64,000 nucleotides of DNA from positions 3,213,501-3,277,500 of the forward strand of contig OY755047.1 in the NCBI GenBank assembly GCA_963576565.1. The letters run 5' to 3'. The stretch is from Aspidapion aeneum (taxonomy: Eukaryota; Arthropoda; Insecta; Coleoptera; Brentidae). The position numbers and the translations under genes are program-made. Numbering within the stretch: the stretch's first letter is position 1; every line of letters starts with the position of its first letter. Positions 22,376-35,300 of this stretch are shown piece after piece. The notes beneath the pieces are model-generated. The model was given only the letters and a program-made list of their open reading frames with translations, did no database searches and was not told the DNA's origin.

Positions 22376-22810
22376 ATCAAACAAGCTTTCGTGGATAATC
22401 GGGTAAAAAGAAGTTTTTGTTTCTCTCATATCTTTTCGTGGGTAACTGGAAAGCTTACCCTTACGGGGGTCCAAGATCTAATAGACACTTAAGAAACTGT
22501 TAAAAGTTCATTGTTTCGTCCTTATGGGACTCCTCAGAACACTGCTTTGTCAATGTGACTCCCTTGCGAAGTTAATTAGACCGTTTTGTCTCTCATCCTA
22601 CGTCTATAGTGAGAAAACCCTCGCAAGAAGCTCCATCTACTGAGATACGAGAGAAACTAGAACAAGAACAGGTGAGTATAAGCTGCTATATATATCGATC
22701 GATGAAAAGATCGATTGCAAAGAAAAGGAAACCATCCGTGACCTACGACAGCACTTCTGCCTTGCAGGCCAGATCAACGCTGATTAGCGTTTTTACCATA
22801 TACATAATAT
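22375..22810 (+). repeat. Repeat family G, copy 1
   Basis: Contains AATCGGGTAAAAAGAAGTTT, GGGGGTCCAAGATCTAATAG, TTTCGTCCTTATGGGACTCC and the GAGATACGAGAGAAAC block. The same order occurs at 26565-27010, a shorter piece at 27030-27135, and inverted at 28235-28425. Confidence 0.7.
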
Positions 22811-22849
22811 TCCAATACCCACGGTAACTGCCCCCTCATGATGCAAACA

Positions 22850-23620
22850 TGAGGGCCTTGGGGTCTTTAAGAAAAAAAAGACCTGATTGGTTGCTTTCAA
22901 AGACATATGCATATTTTTTCTATATAGTACGTATTATTGCAATACCTACGGTACCTTACGATGCAGGATGCAAACATATTTGAAATAGCAATATCAATGG
23001 GTATAAGTCTATCCTCTTTGCGGCCCTTAATATAAAATGTCCTGATTGGTTATACTTTTACGCATGAATATTATTTTATTCTTGTATTCGTTACGTCAAA
23101 TCATCGGCGTACAGTTGACAAAAACTCTATTTAAATTTGGTATCTGTGCATTTTTCGTACCTTTATTTCTGAATGTTTGCATCAAACCCCAACCATTGTG
23201 TAAATAGGTAAAAGCGAGTATTGGAATATTACGTATATGTATGGTTTTTACCCACCTTCACCTGTGAGCAGCGTTGCTACCTCTACCGATTTTTCGGTAG
23301 ATCTACCGATTTAGCCTTTTACTTTACAATATACCGAATTACCATAGTTTTCTACCGATTTTTTTTTTAATAAAAAATTTTTTTTATACGCCTCGTGATC
23401 GCGAATAAAAAAGAACACCATATATAAAATAATATTTTTATTATAAGATCCTTTGAAGAATAAAAATTTTATTTCAACCCATTGTCTTTAAAATTATTTT
23501 TATGGCGCCATCTCTTGGATTTTGCGATATACTCAGCCGGCAGCCGCAAGCGGCATTAAAGATCACGCTATTATAAAAAGATGATGCGAGAAGCGATTCG
23601 ATTGGCTCCGACCTTGTGAA
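22850..23620. other. Intergenic sequence
   Basis: No gene recognised. At 23275-23360 there is a short-period CTACCGATTTTTCGGTAGAT inverted word and related CTACCGATTT repeats, echoed at 24210-24250. Confidence 0.4.
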
Positions 23621-23621
23621 T

Positions 23622-23995
23622 CCTCAGCGGCGTAGCGTGGGGGGGGCGCGGGGAGTTCGTCGCCCCCCCCCCGCCCCGAGGGTAGTGGCGCCCCATAGGT
23701 GGGAGAGGCGCCCTTGTGACTTATCGGCCGCCCCTTCACACATGATGACCTTTTTGTTTTTTTGGGTCGCAAGATTCGTGAGAGGCGCTCGTGTGACTTA
23801 TCGGCCGCCCCCTGACACATGATGACCTTTTTTTTTTTTTTTTTTTTTTTTTTGTCGCAAGATTTGTGAGAGGCGCCTTTTTGACTTTTTTTGTTTTTTT
23901 TTTGCCACAAGATTTTTTTTTCATCAGTTTTCAGAGGCGCCCTTTTTAGCTGTCGCCCCCCCCCCCGCCTTTTCGGGCACGCTACGCCGCTGAGG
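23622..23995. mobile_element. hAT-like MITE with internal tandem repeats
   Basis: Ends CCTCAGCGGCGTAGCGTG and CACGCTACGCCGCTGAGG are inverted. Inside, about three units of roughly 95 bp share GAGAGGCGC, GACTTATCGGCCGCCCC, ATGATGACC plus a T run and GTCGCAAGATT. No target duplication is visible. The long open frames on both strands are by-products of biased composition. Confidence 0.7.
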
Positions 23996-24255
23996 GTACT
24001 TGCCAGTAAATTGAATGATTCCAAGAAAATACTGCTCACACGATTTTCACATTGTTTAAGCAAGCGATGTTTATGTGCGTTATTTTTTATTTAATTCCTA
24101 ATTTTGGTATTTTGTCAGTAAAAACAAATCGTAGAAATACAATTTATCTACTAAATCAATCCAAACTATCGATAGTTCTCCAGCACTGCTTGCTAAGATG
24201 ATTAAAAAATGTACCGAAATCTACCAATTTTTCTCGAAGCCTTCTACCGAAGACC

Positions 24256-24419
24256 CAGTGGCGCACCCAGGAATGTGTCTCGGGGGGCGCCCGAGGCCTC
24301 TTGGGGGGGGCCTAAGCCTCATGATGTCAAATTTTAGGCTATTTTTTATGTTTTATCATGAAATATGTAGAAAATATGTAAAAAAATCTAAGGCTTGGGG
24401 GGGCCCGGGTGCGCCCATG
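24256..24419. mobile_element. hAT-like MITE family B, short copy
   Basis: Ends CAGTGGCGCACCCAGG and GGGTGCGCCCATG with the 7-bp direct repeat GAAGACC (24249-24255, 24420-24426). The interior lacks the GTCGCAAG part seen in the 275-bp copy. Confidence 0.8.
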
Positions 24420-24847
24420 GAAGACCTCAGAGTGGAGGGTGGCAACGCTGCATGTAAGCGTCATTCAGCGTTAGGTCATCTAGATAGGTCCATATACGTA
24501 TTATGTATATGGATAGGTCTCATGATTCCTGATGTTTATTTTCAGTATCTATATCTCGAAAGTAAAATCCAAAATAAAGAAAAATAAATCTATTAACTCA
24601 GTAGTTTTAATCGTCGAGGCGTTTAGGCGTGCGCTGCCAAAATTTGCAGTTTAAAATTACGCGAGATTTTTGAAGTGTCCTAACGATATCCGAAAAGTGT
24701 TTTTTTGTTTATTGATCCGTGATTCAACCTGATTGATGTATTTTTATTTTATTTTTTTAAATTTATTTTAAAACTAATTAAATTATATTACTACTACTAC
24801 TGTGTAGGTTTAGAACGTTTTTCTACGTTGTCCGATACCTGTTCAGT

Positions 24848-25060
24848 GGCGGATCCAGGATGTCCGGGGGGGGGGAGGGGCCAAGGAGGGAAAAAAACAC
24901 AAAACAATTTTTTTGCAGGATTTATTATCAATTAGCTTTAAAGTTTGCCACTACGTGCAAACAAAACGTGCCCAATTTTGAACAAAATCAAATTTTGCGT
25001 CAAAATTTGAAAAAAATGATTTTAGCAAAAATTTTTGAAAAATTTTATATTTGGTAAAAA
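24848..25060 (+). mobile_element. hAT-like repeat family with CAGTGGCGGATCCAGG end, left part
   Basis: Begins CAGTGGCGGATCCAGG, with a G run, CCAAGGAGGG and AAAAACACAAAA, like the left end of the element at 50899. No right end found. Confidence 0.5.
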
Positions 25061-25068
25061 TTTGCGGC

Positions 25069-26200
25069 CTATAAATTCCCATTCATATCCCCCTCGATTC
25101 CCATTCTTTCTTTTATGATCTCATTTCTTATATGATCTGTTCTGAATATTCTCATTGATCTTCTTATTGCATCCATTTCGACACTTTCCATTTCTGTTTT
25201 GTATTTTTCTGTTACGCGACAAGTCTCTATTCCGTACAACAGCATGCTTTTCAACATGGTTTCATATATGTTAAATTTTACATAGTTTTTATTTCTCTGC
25301 TCCATAAAATACATACATTAAATAACAAGACATTTAATAACCTTTTTTGCTTTCACTATTCTTTTTTCCAATTCTTTTTAAATGTGACACACATGATGTA
25401 TACATATCAAAAACATTCAACTAATGAATTTCTTTGATACATACTCATTGCATGAAGATATTGTTTGTCCGTTTTCTAGTTCTAATTTACTTAATTCGTT
25501 TCCAATACAAAAGTACTGTGATGAATTGTAGATTTCTCCAGGGTAAAGTCCTTGAACCATTGTTAAAGGAGAAGAAACGAAAAGTCCTGCTTACTTCACA
25601 AATATTTTATTGTCTAATCACGACGCGTTTCGGTTTTTAAAAAACCATTATCAAGTGGTCTAAAAACCGAAACTCGTCGTGATTAGACAATAAAATATTT
25701 GTGAAGTAAGCAGGACTTTTCGTTTCTTCTTCTTCTCCTTGAACAAAAGTACTGTGTACTGTGTGTTGTTCACGTTCACTGTTGGTATTTTTCCGTCAAC
25801 TTTCTCATCATATACTCCAAGTCTTCCTCCTCATTAGCTACAATAACTTGGTCCTCAGCAAACTGTAGTGTGTATATGGTAAATCGGTCGTTAAGTTGTA
25901 TTCCCATGCTGTGTACTTTACATTTCCAGTTTCTTAGAGCTACTGCGATATATATTTTAAAAAGGGTTGGAGAGATAAAACATCCCTGTCTTCAGCCTTT
26001 CGTTATCAGGGATTCTTTTAAAAATCGATTTCCAATTTTAATTTTAGATTTTAACCCTTTGTTAGGTTTTATGTATGTAAAACTGTCCATAATTTTTCTA
26101 TTTAAGTAATATCGTATGTTTTTTGTAGGTCCATAAGGGTAACATGAGTCTCTATATTTCTGGCTCTCCTTTTCGCAATTACTTGTTTAAGAAAAAAACA
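25069..26200 (-). pseudogene. RTE-like LINE reverse transcriptase, split by foldback insertion
   Basis: Minus-strand order from 26200 downward: a VTLMDLQKTYDI-like palm segment; the GNVKYTAWEYNLTTDLPYT and LQFAEDQVI-like region near 25850-25900; NELSKLELENGQTISSCNE near 25440-25500; then NYVKFNIYETMLKSMLLYG and ETCRVTEKYKTEMESVEMDA, ending FRTDHIRNEIIKERMG. Several stops occur. It is split by a 222-bp insertion at 25521-25742 and supplies the empty site for the MITE at 13230. It is inactive. Confidence 0.75.
25521..25742. mobile_element. Foldback Penelope-derived insertion with 14-bp target duplication
   Basis: ACAAAAGTACTGTG is directly repeated at 25507-25520 and 25743-25756. Inside, the arms AGAAACGAAAAGTCCTGC and the complement of GTGAAGTAAGCAGGAC extend over about 80 bases each as an inverted repeat around CCATTATCAAGTGG. 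Each arm contains GAAACGCGTCGTG or GAAACTCGTCGTG, a word typical of Penelope terminal regions. Confidence 0.65.
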
Positions 26201-26204
26201 TTAC

Positions 26205-26520
26205 TACGAGATCTGTTTGTAAATTAAATTACCATTTCTTTTTAAATAAAAATATAGTGGAATCTCATTGTTTATGCCCTGTAAGGTTTAGTGTGTTACT
26301 ACTTTATGGCGTCACAATGTCGATTTCGGAAAAAAATGGTCTCTCATCGTTATTCCACTGGACCCTGCATATACTTTTTTATGATTTTACAAATGACAAT
26401 AAATTTTGACTGAAAAATTTCCTGGCTCAATCTAATTTTAGCAGGTTTAGTTTAAAGTTTATGGTCTGCAAATGAAAATTTAACTGTTTTTAGTAGATAT
26501 TAAACAATTATTTTAATAAG
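26205..26520. other. Intergenic sequence
   Basis: No gene or element end recognised. Confidence 0.4.
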
Positions 26521-26522
26521 AC

Positions 26523-28430
26523 AGAACAAATAGTAGCAAACGTGAAATTTAGTATGCGTGAATTTAAAAATCAAACAAGTTTCGTGGCTAATCGGGTAAA
26601 AAGGAGTTTTTATTTCTCTCATATTTTTCCGTGGGTAGATCAAAAGCTTAACCACACGGGGTCCAAGATCTAATGGACACCTAATAAGTGTTGACAGTTA
26701 ACTGTTTCGTCCTTATGAAACTCCTTAGAACACAGCTTGGTCAATGTGACACTCTTGCGAAATTAATTAGACGGTTTTGTCTCTAATCCTATGTAAATAG
26801 TGAGAAAACTTTCGCAAGAAGCGCCATCTACCGAGATACGAGAGAAACCAAAACAAGCATGCGAAAATAAACTGCTATTCACATTGATCAATGATAAGAC
26901 CGATTACAAATAAAGAGAAACAAACTAATCTGTGACCTACGACGGCTCCTTTGCTTGTCAGGCCATCAGATACGTGAGCGTCTATCAGCGGAATTTTTAA
27001 GCCCAATAATACTAACACATGTGAAATTTAGTATCCGTGAATTTAAAAATCAAATAAGTTTCGTGGCTAATCGGGTAAAAAGGAGTTTTTGTTTCTCTCC
27101 TAGATGGCGCTTCTTGTGAAAGTTTTCTTACTATTTACCGCAGTCAACGATAAAGACCGGCCATGGCGCGTTATAAGCAAGTCGGCGGTCACGTGATTTT
27201 AGGAGTCCCAGGATTCTTATTGTATTGCTTAATATATTATATGTTTTTACACAATTTAAATAAATTAACAAAAAATTTTTGTTCTTTTATAGGCAAAAAT
27301 TGAAAAAAATATTTTGCTGATATATGTGTTTATTATGGATAAAAGAACTGAATTTATAAAATAAAAAATTATACCAAATTTGCACTCTAATATCTTCAGG
27401 TACATATATTAGGTACATAATATCGTTAGTACCTTCAAATCTATGTATGAAGTCTTTCAAAATTGGACATATCAAACCTAAGCTTTTAGTTTTTTAATTT
27501 CTCTTTGAGTGTCATCATCTTTGTCTGAGTTCTTATTCAAAGATTTATTAGCAGACACTAAATCATTGTGCTTTTTAATAAAATTATTTTAGAAAACTTT
27601 ACATGCCATTAAACTAATTTTTTCAAGCTTTGACAAAGTTTTTCTCCACAAAAACACTCGCTAGAGTTATCTGAAGAAAAATTTTCAATATAAAACATTT
27701 CACAATAATTTATTAAAAGAAAACAAGTGAATTTGTGAATAAGTGAGATGGTTTTCATATTCAATGAACTGAAGTGGTCGTCAATAATTTTTTGAAAAAC
27801 TACCCAGCACAAAATTTAATATATATTTCATTTAAGTGTAAGTTAACTACCAACTCATGTTCTTTTAAAAGCTATATCTTACTTTTTAAATATTTCACAC
27901 TACCAGAGAGATTACTATCTGTTAACAATATTTTACAAATGAGTTTTTTAATATTGCGAGGGTGCGGAAGACATATTACCGTAGAATTGTAAATTGACGT
28001 GTATGCACTGGATAACTGGATAAAGAAAGATGAAGCCAACATTAAAGTGTATCCACCATATCTTCGATTCTCAGGTTACCTTTTCAAGAGACCTAACCCC
28101 AATTAAAAAAAAAATCGACGTAAACAAACATACCAAAACTGAACACACACATGTTTTATAATGACAGCGGGCCGTAAGGCGTTTTTTTGTGAGCCTCCTA
28201 CGGTCACGTGATATTTCCGCGCCCGGGCCAAAAACGTCTAATTAACCAAGCAGTGATCTAAGGAGTCCCATAAGGACGAAACAGTTAACTGTCAACACTT
28301 ATTAGGTGTACATTAGATCTTGGACCCCCGTGAGGTTAAGCTTTTGAGCTACCCACGGAAAAATACGAGAGAAACAAAAGCTTCTTTTTACTCGATTAGC
28401 CACGAAACTTGTTGAACAGAACAAATAGTA
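26523..28430. repeat. Composite of repeat family G with inverted ends
   Basis: AGAACAAATAGTAGCAAACG at 26523 and its inverted relative AACAGAACAAATAGTATTAA near 28415 mark the two ends, each next to an inverted G segment (AAACAAGTTTCGTGGCTAAT and its complement). The 27.1-28.2 kb centre is AT-rich with no recognised gene. GGTCACGTGAT occurs at 27188 and 28203. Confidence 0.5.
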
Positions 28431-29155
28431 TTAAACTTTCATGATTAGAGACCAATTTGTGGAATTTCCGTTTCAAAATAGAATGACCAGACGTTATAGT
28501 AAAAACAGAAAATTTCGAAATAAAAAGATTTATTTTTGTTTTTTCAATGTTTAAGAAACAAAGCGAGTCTAAATTTATTTTGTTTTTACAGTTACAAATT
28601 ATACAGGATGTCCCATAACTTAAGGGCCATAGTGAGGTGATAGAGGAGGAGATTTTCGAGAAAAAAGTTTATGTAACATGGGGGTCAATACACATCTGTT
28701 TTTATGATATAGGGTATCTAAAGTTAGAGGAGTGGGGGGAAAAAGAATATTATAAAAAAAAAGAAAATCTGTCACATCCAGCTGAAATCTCAGCTTATTG
28801 TGACTTAAAAATTCGGTATTCCTTTTTTTTGATAAAATTACAAGTTGAGGAGATGGAGGCTGTCAAAATAACCTCAAAAAATTCCTTTGTTCCTGACATC
28901 ACCCAAATTTTTCATTATATTCTCATGCTTTACATTTTAACACGGGCATTTAGTTACAACAGTGTTTGGATTGTTTCAAAACATATTGAGAAAAATTGTT
29001 TTTTCTGGATTTAAAGATAAATACTAAATTGAAATATTGTATTTTCTGTTGAAAATTTATGTGTTTTTAGCAAAAGCATTCCATACAATTTCAAATAGAC
29101 AGGTTACTGTATCTAATTTGTGTTTAGAGATCATACTTTTGTTTGGTTTTGTATG
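28430..29155. other. Unassigned sequence containing TACAGGATGTCCCATAAC
   Basis: That word at 28601-28618 resembles one terminal repeat of a mariner-type element, but no partner end was found. The 125-codon open frame at 28637-29014 has no recognisable domain. Confidence 0.3.
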
Positions 29156-29159
29156 AGTG

Positions 29160-30055
29160 GCCGCTGGTGACGGTATAAATTGGGGAGGGGGGGGGGGGGC
29201 AGAAATTTATATTTAATGGAAAAAAAAGATAAAAAAACTTACCTAAACAATTTTATTTTTGCATTTTACAAACAAGCAGCTACTTGGTGTAGTTTTTTGT
29301 TTATTTGTTTATAGATAAAGTCTATTCGCCCTTCTTTTACATGCTCGGATTCGCACCAGTTTCAGACTCATCATGGCCCCGTAGAGCAACCTCAAAAATC
29401 CCACAGAATATTAGACAGTCTATTTTTTGCCACATTTTCATTATGTTCGGTAATGTTTTGCCTATAGGCACTATTTAATTGCCACCTAATATCAGTCTTG
29501 CCTAGCATAGAAAATTCTATGTGGTTATTAAGTAGCACTTACTTTGTGTCTTTAACTTTTCACTAAAGTGCTTCACTTTGTGGAGTGTTCATAATAAGAC
29601 AAATAAAGCAAAAAAAAGCATTTCGTTTTTCATAACCGCACAACCAGTTTTTAGCATCGTATAATTTTTTATTACTTGCACTAAATTTTGGTTAATTTTT
29701 ATGATTTTTAGGTCCGGTCTATGTGGCCCTAAAAATTTTATTTGTAATCAAAGTTCATATATCAACGTATTTAAATTTGCACAGTTAATTATGTAATTGA
29801 CGGCATTTATTTTCATTTTATAAACAAACGATAAGAAAAACAAAAATGACACGCGACCAGCAATTTTACTACTGACATACCCCAAATCAAAACAAACTCA
29901 TACGTCTTCACTAGGGATAGAACCGGCAACCTGTAGAAGGGCAACGGACGTTTCTGCACGATGATGATGAATGAACTAGACAATAATGTCGTACGGGAAG
30001 ATTTAACTTTTTTAAAATAAATCAATTAAAAATACTGTTTGTTGTCTAGTTTTGG
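29160..30055. mobile_element. hAT-like repeat family E, copy 1
   Basis: Shares ACAAACAAGCAGC and TTGGTGTAGTTTTT, AGGTCCGGTCTATGTGGCCC, CCCCAAATCAAAACAAACTC and the AATCAATTAAAAATACTG end with 52140-53850 and, inverted, 63545-64000. No transposase. The segment CGTCTTCACTAGGGATAG here is an empty site for the LINE inserted at 52878. Confidence 0.7.
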
Positions 30056-30627
30056 CCACCACTAACTGTAGATAAGAATTCTTAAGCTACCTAATCATTC
30101 ATTTTTATTCCATATATTGTAAGTTAGTTTTTAATAGAATCAAAAAACTTTTCCAAATAAAGTTCTGAGTATGCAGGGCTTGTGGTGCGTTTTAAGTTCA
30201 AATTTTTCAAAATGAAGTGGTCATTTTTCAAGTTGTATAATGCTGGATGGTAAATTGAGAATTTCCAAATTTTATAAGCTTAATGTAAGTCAGTTTGCCA
30301 AAAACGATGAGTAGTATGATATACTTAACTAAATATATAAATAACAAAAATATTATTCCTTCAAGTTCTGAATATTTCTGTTGACAAACATAAGATTGAT
30401 TTAAAAAAATATTAAAAACAATATTTATTAAATTCTAAAAATTATTAGTTAAATTAAATTACTATTTATAATAAACTATATTAAATGATTTCTTAACTCG
30501 TCAAAAATAATTAGAAATAATTGAAAAATATATAGAAAAAAATTTAAAAAAGCCAGTGAAAACTTTTTGTTTATTACCGGACACCTGAAAGTTTGTGATA
30601 ATAAAAAAAGTTTAAAATTACTTTAAA

Positions 30628-32288
30628 ATGAGTGACGAAGAGTGTATAGAGCTTAGTGATGTGGAGGTGAACGCTCAAAAAAATCGCGAAAACTCAAAAA
30701 GTTCAAACCAAAGTGGAGCTTGTATGAGATTTCTTAAAGCAAGTAAGTGTATTGAGCGAGTAGGTTTATTTATTTTTATTTTACAAATAAAACTTTGTCT
30801 GGGTATTATCACGGATCACCTAATGACCCGTGGTATTATGCCATTTTTATGAAATTTTTTAATTTAGAAGCGCTATTCTAGCAAAAGAAAAACCTCTAAC
30901 TTGCCAGTGATTTATAAGAAAAAAATAAATATTTACCTAATAAAATTTGAAAAACTTAAATATATAATCGAAACGTCGCGGTCGCGCTAGCGTTTTTGTC
31001 AAAAAGTTAAGTTTTACAAATTTTTTAGGAAAATATTAATTTTTTTCTTATAAACCGCTAGTCAGTGGTTAGTTACTGATTATTTTTCTAGGATAAACGC
31101 AGTGGTTTTTTGAATCCACCACAACATATAATGATTTTGTTTAGGTTTATCTAGCGTTCCTGTATGTGGAAATATTTGGATATCAAGGGCAGATCCAGAG
31201 GTGCTTTTCGGGGGGGGGGGGGGGGGTTCACTTTAGGGGACATTCTCTCTTGGTAAAAAACGGTATATATTTTTTTTTGCAGCATTTTATTAAATTAGTC
31301 AGAACATGAAAGTACAATATCCAATAGACACTTTCATGCGCCGCAAGCAAAAATTTTGAATTTTTATTAGCAAAAACCTTACTTTTTACTAATTTTTTGT
31401 ATATTGAAAAAATTCTCGGGGGGGGGGGAAGTGCCCCTAGTGCCCCCCCCCTGGATCCGCCACTGTTGGATATATCCTAATTTGCCCACAAACAGGGACT
31501 CTGGGTTTAACTAGCGTACTTTAATTTAAAATTTCACTCAAACTAATCAAAAGGGACAAGTTTAATTTTATAAACTTTTTTAAAATTCTTCTTTTAAATG
31601 TTTTCAAATTGTTTTCAGATTTTTCTTTCGAGGCGAAGAAATTTCTGAAAAATATTTTTTTCATTTTTTTTTTTTTCAAAAAGCACTTTTTTGATTGACT
31701 TTTTTTTTCAAAAATTATATCCTTAAATAAGCTTTTTTGTCCTCTTTTTAAAAGTTCGAAATCCGTTCGGTTCGATTTACTTACCTTTGTCAATTAGTCG
31801 GAAACATATCCCAACCTGTCCAGACACCCTGACCATTTATTTAAAAAATACTCTGCCAATATATGGGCCCCTAAGCTCACACTAGGTACTATAGTTATAG
31901 TGTACGTGTGAGCTAATATAAATAGAAACTAAAATATATTTTATTCAACTCCGGACTAAATTACCTTTTGTTTGATATCACACACGCCATTTTTTCACTT
32001 AAACTCTAATTTTTGAAATATACCCCCACCCTTTTTTTTTAAATAAATTAAAATGTATTTTGTTGAACTCCAGACTCAATTACCTTCCGTTTGATGTCAC
32101 ACACGCCATATTTTTCCATAAACTCTAATTTTTGAAATCAACCCCCACCCTTTTATTTGGTTTGTGCTCGGTGGATTTTGTTCATTTTTAAATGGGACCA
32201 TCTCGGCCCAAAACCCAGCCTAGGTACCAAATTTCATTAAAATCGGCCAAGCGGTTTTTGAGTTATGCGCGTTGGTCGTTACAGACAT

Positions 32289-32323
<35 letters not shown>

Positions 32324-35300
32324 TACAGACAGACAGACAGACAGACAGACAGACGGCGCAACAAAAAAGTTTCAAAATCATCTGAAACGCAAAGATATAT
32401 AAAAATTTTTGAAATCGGAGCAACTTTTTTTTTCTCGAAAAAATTAGGATCACCATAGCTCACACTACTATAGTATAGTATATGTGTGAGCTAAAAAACA
32501 TGCCCTTAAATGGACAGGTTAGGACTTAATATTTCTTAATAACCGAAGCTAAGATTTCTTTAGATATTTTCCACATATTTCATGAATACAAACATAAAAT
32601 AGGATAAACTCGGCCCCCCCCGAAACTTTTTTCTATATACGCCACTGCTTAATATAATCATAATATGACGTAATAAGGAACACTTAAGGCTAAGTAACGA
32701 AAAAAAAAGTCAGTCCAAAGGGCTATAAATCATTCGTTTTTGAAACAATTTACGTTTGAAAAAATGTTTTTGGAGAAAATTTCCGTTTACAAAAAATGTT
32801 TTCAAAAACTTTTTTGTCACAAAATGTTGGAAAAGTTGATTTTCGAAAAATGTATACCAAAAAGTGCGAAGCATTTTTTCAAAACTTAAATTTTTCGAAA
32901 AATATTTTTTTCAAAAACAAATATTTTGAATAACATTTCTTTTAAAATTATTTTCCTGTCGTCCTTTTGTAGAATTCGAATTCGGTGTTCTCGTAACCTT
33001 TGTCAATGATTGCAAACATATTCTAACCATCCAGACACTCAGTGACCTAGAAAAAAAACTTTTTAAAAACTGTTTTTCACACATTTCCCCACCTGTTATG
33101 TGTTATAATAAATTAAACTTACCCCTGAAATTTAAATAAAGGACATAGGTAACATATACAGAGGGAGAGAGAGTTGTTTTTAGGGATTAGTTTTCAAAAT
33201 ATTTAAATTTAAATTCAGTAATTTCACCTTTTTTCTTTTTTTTTCAGCATGGGCCAAATTTACCGAGACGAAATACACAGACCCTAATGATTTGGATAGT
33301 CTAGATCTTTTTTACCTTCGTAAGTAGGTTAAAAAAAATAGTCCAGATAATAATTTATAAAAATGTATAAATACATTTATAAAAATAGGGTTGCGGGAGA
33401 GTTGCCGCACTTTTTGAAAAATAGCTGTAACATCTGTAAGTCTTGAGATTTTTTTCTTCAAAATAAATCAATGCACAGGTACTGCGTTACACTTTATTAA
33501 AATACAAAAATAAGAAAACATGAACACAGCAAAAATTAAAAAAAAAAAAGTTGGCATCTCTCCCACACTGCTGGGAATAATATAATAAGTATTGAAAAGT
33601 GTTGAAAAAATATTATTTATTTTTAAGAAAAATAGGGGATGGAGTTTTCCAGCAAAAAGAGGCTTAGAAGGAGTAAAATATAAAATCAATACGTAATAAT
33701 TATGAATGAGCAAATTATAGTACGCCACTGGACCGGGAAAGATAGCGCTAATTGAAGCCATCTCTTTTTGTCGCCTTATTTTATTCTGGCCAGACTTTAT
33801 AGCAAAGAAACAAAATATACCTATGCATCCAAAGTTAATACAGTTAAAAAACAATTGTAAACATTGATTTAAGCTTTTAGGTGAAGTTTCGGCATTTTAA
33901 TTTTAAAAACCCATAGACATTCATGTAACGCCCTCTGTGAGTAAACGATGAAAGTATCGAGTGGATGGAGCTGGAGAAAGGCCGAATAAAAGAGAAATAA
34001 AACGAATGGTGGTAAATCAATGGTAGAATCACGTATAGATCGTCGAGTTTCAAGATTTTTCTTTGGTCTGTTTATATGAAAAACTTAAGTTTTACAAAGT
34101 ACACATAGATGGCCACCAAACTGGTTATGAAACAATAAAGCTCCTCCGAAGCTCTAATCAACGCAAATATTCGCCCTCAATATTGAGTCACAAGACCTAC
34201 ACGTATTAGTTTCTGGTTGAGTACTTTGAAACTATTTTCGATTTTTTTTTTAAATTTGGATTTTTTTAAAATTAGTTTTTTAAAAAATATTTTTTTGAAT
34301 TTTTTTACAAAAAAAGTTGGCGAATACATTGTGTGAAAACTAAAAAGCAGCTTTTTCGGAAAACAAAAAGGGGACATTGTTTTGAAAAGCTAAAATAATT
34401 TTTCGAAAAAAAATATAATTGAAAAAAAAAACTTATTGAGAAAAGCCTTTTCGCAAAAAATTTTTGTTTGAAAAATCGATTTTCAAAAAAATCATTTTTA
34501 TTCGATTGGAAAGTTATTTTGACAAAATAGTTTTCGAAAATAATTTTTTTAAGTTTTAATTTTTTTAAAACAAACATTTTTTTGAAAAGCTAGTTTAAGG
34601 AAATACATTTAAAAAAATATCATTCGAAAGATCTCGAAACTTTGTTTTTTGAAAAATTGTTTATTGAAAAATTGCTTGTTGAAAAAATATAATTCCAAAA
34701 AAAATCATTAAAAATTTTGTTTTTTTTTTTTAAATGACTTTTGAAAAAACGTTTGAACAAAATTTTTCGCGACCCGATAATTAGTTAATTTTTTTTTGTG
34801 GGACATTTTTTTAATAAAAACTTTTAGTTTGGGTACCGATTTTAATTGTTTTCAAGTGCTTATTTTCAGTTCAAATTACGAATTATACAAAAAAACGACT
34901 GCCGTTCTAACTAGGTTTCGATACAATCAATTAAAAAAGTTTTATTTGCAGATGTGTTTCCAGCAATGCGGAGTTTTAAAAAAAGTTTCAGTTTTAAAAA
35001 TAGTAAAACCATAACTTTATGATAAAACGGCTACTTGCAATATGCGTCCTGTTTTCACCTAACTGGATTATTATTATCACACCACACCAAAATTAAATGA
35101 TTTTGGTTCAAATCTGGGGGCACGGCAGTGCCCCGCCAAGTTCGCGCGAAAACTGTTGTACCATCTTTTCTTGAAACATTTCAACCCATATTTGACCTAT
35201 CTAAAAAACTCTACTTCGAATTCACAATCGTATATCTTTAGAGAGCTTATAATCCCTCCAAGTTTCATTGACTTCCATAAACATGCCTAGGAAACTCAAT

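Noticed and set aside
23563..24063. 166-codon Lys/Arg-rich minus-strand frame
   Set aside because: Runs through a MITE with T runs and tandem units; composition explains it.
28637..29014. 125-codon frame
   Set aside because: No domain, no splice or promoter context, composition like neighbouring noncoding sequence.
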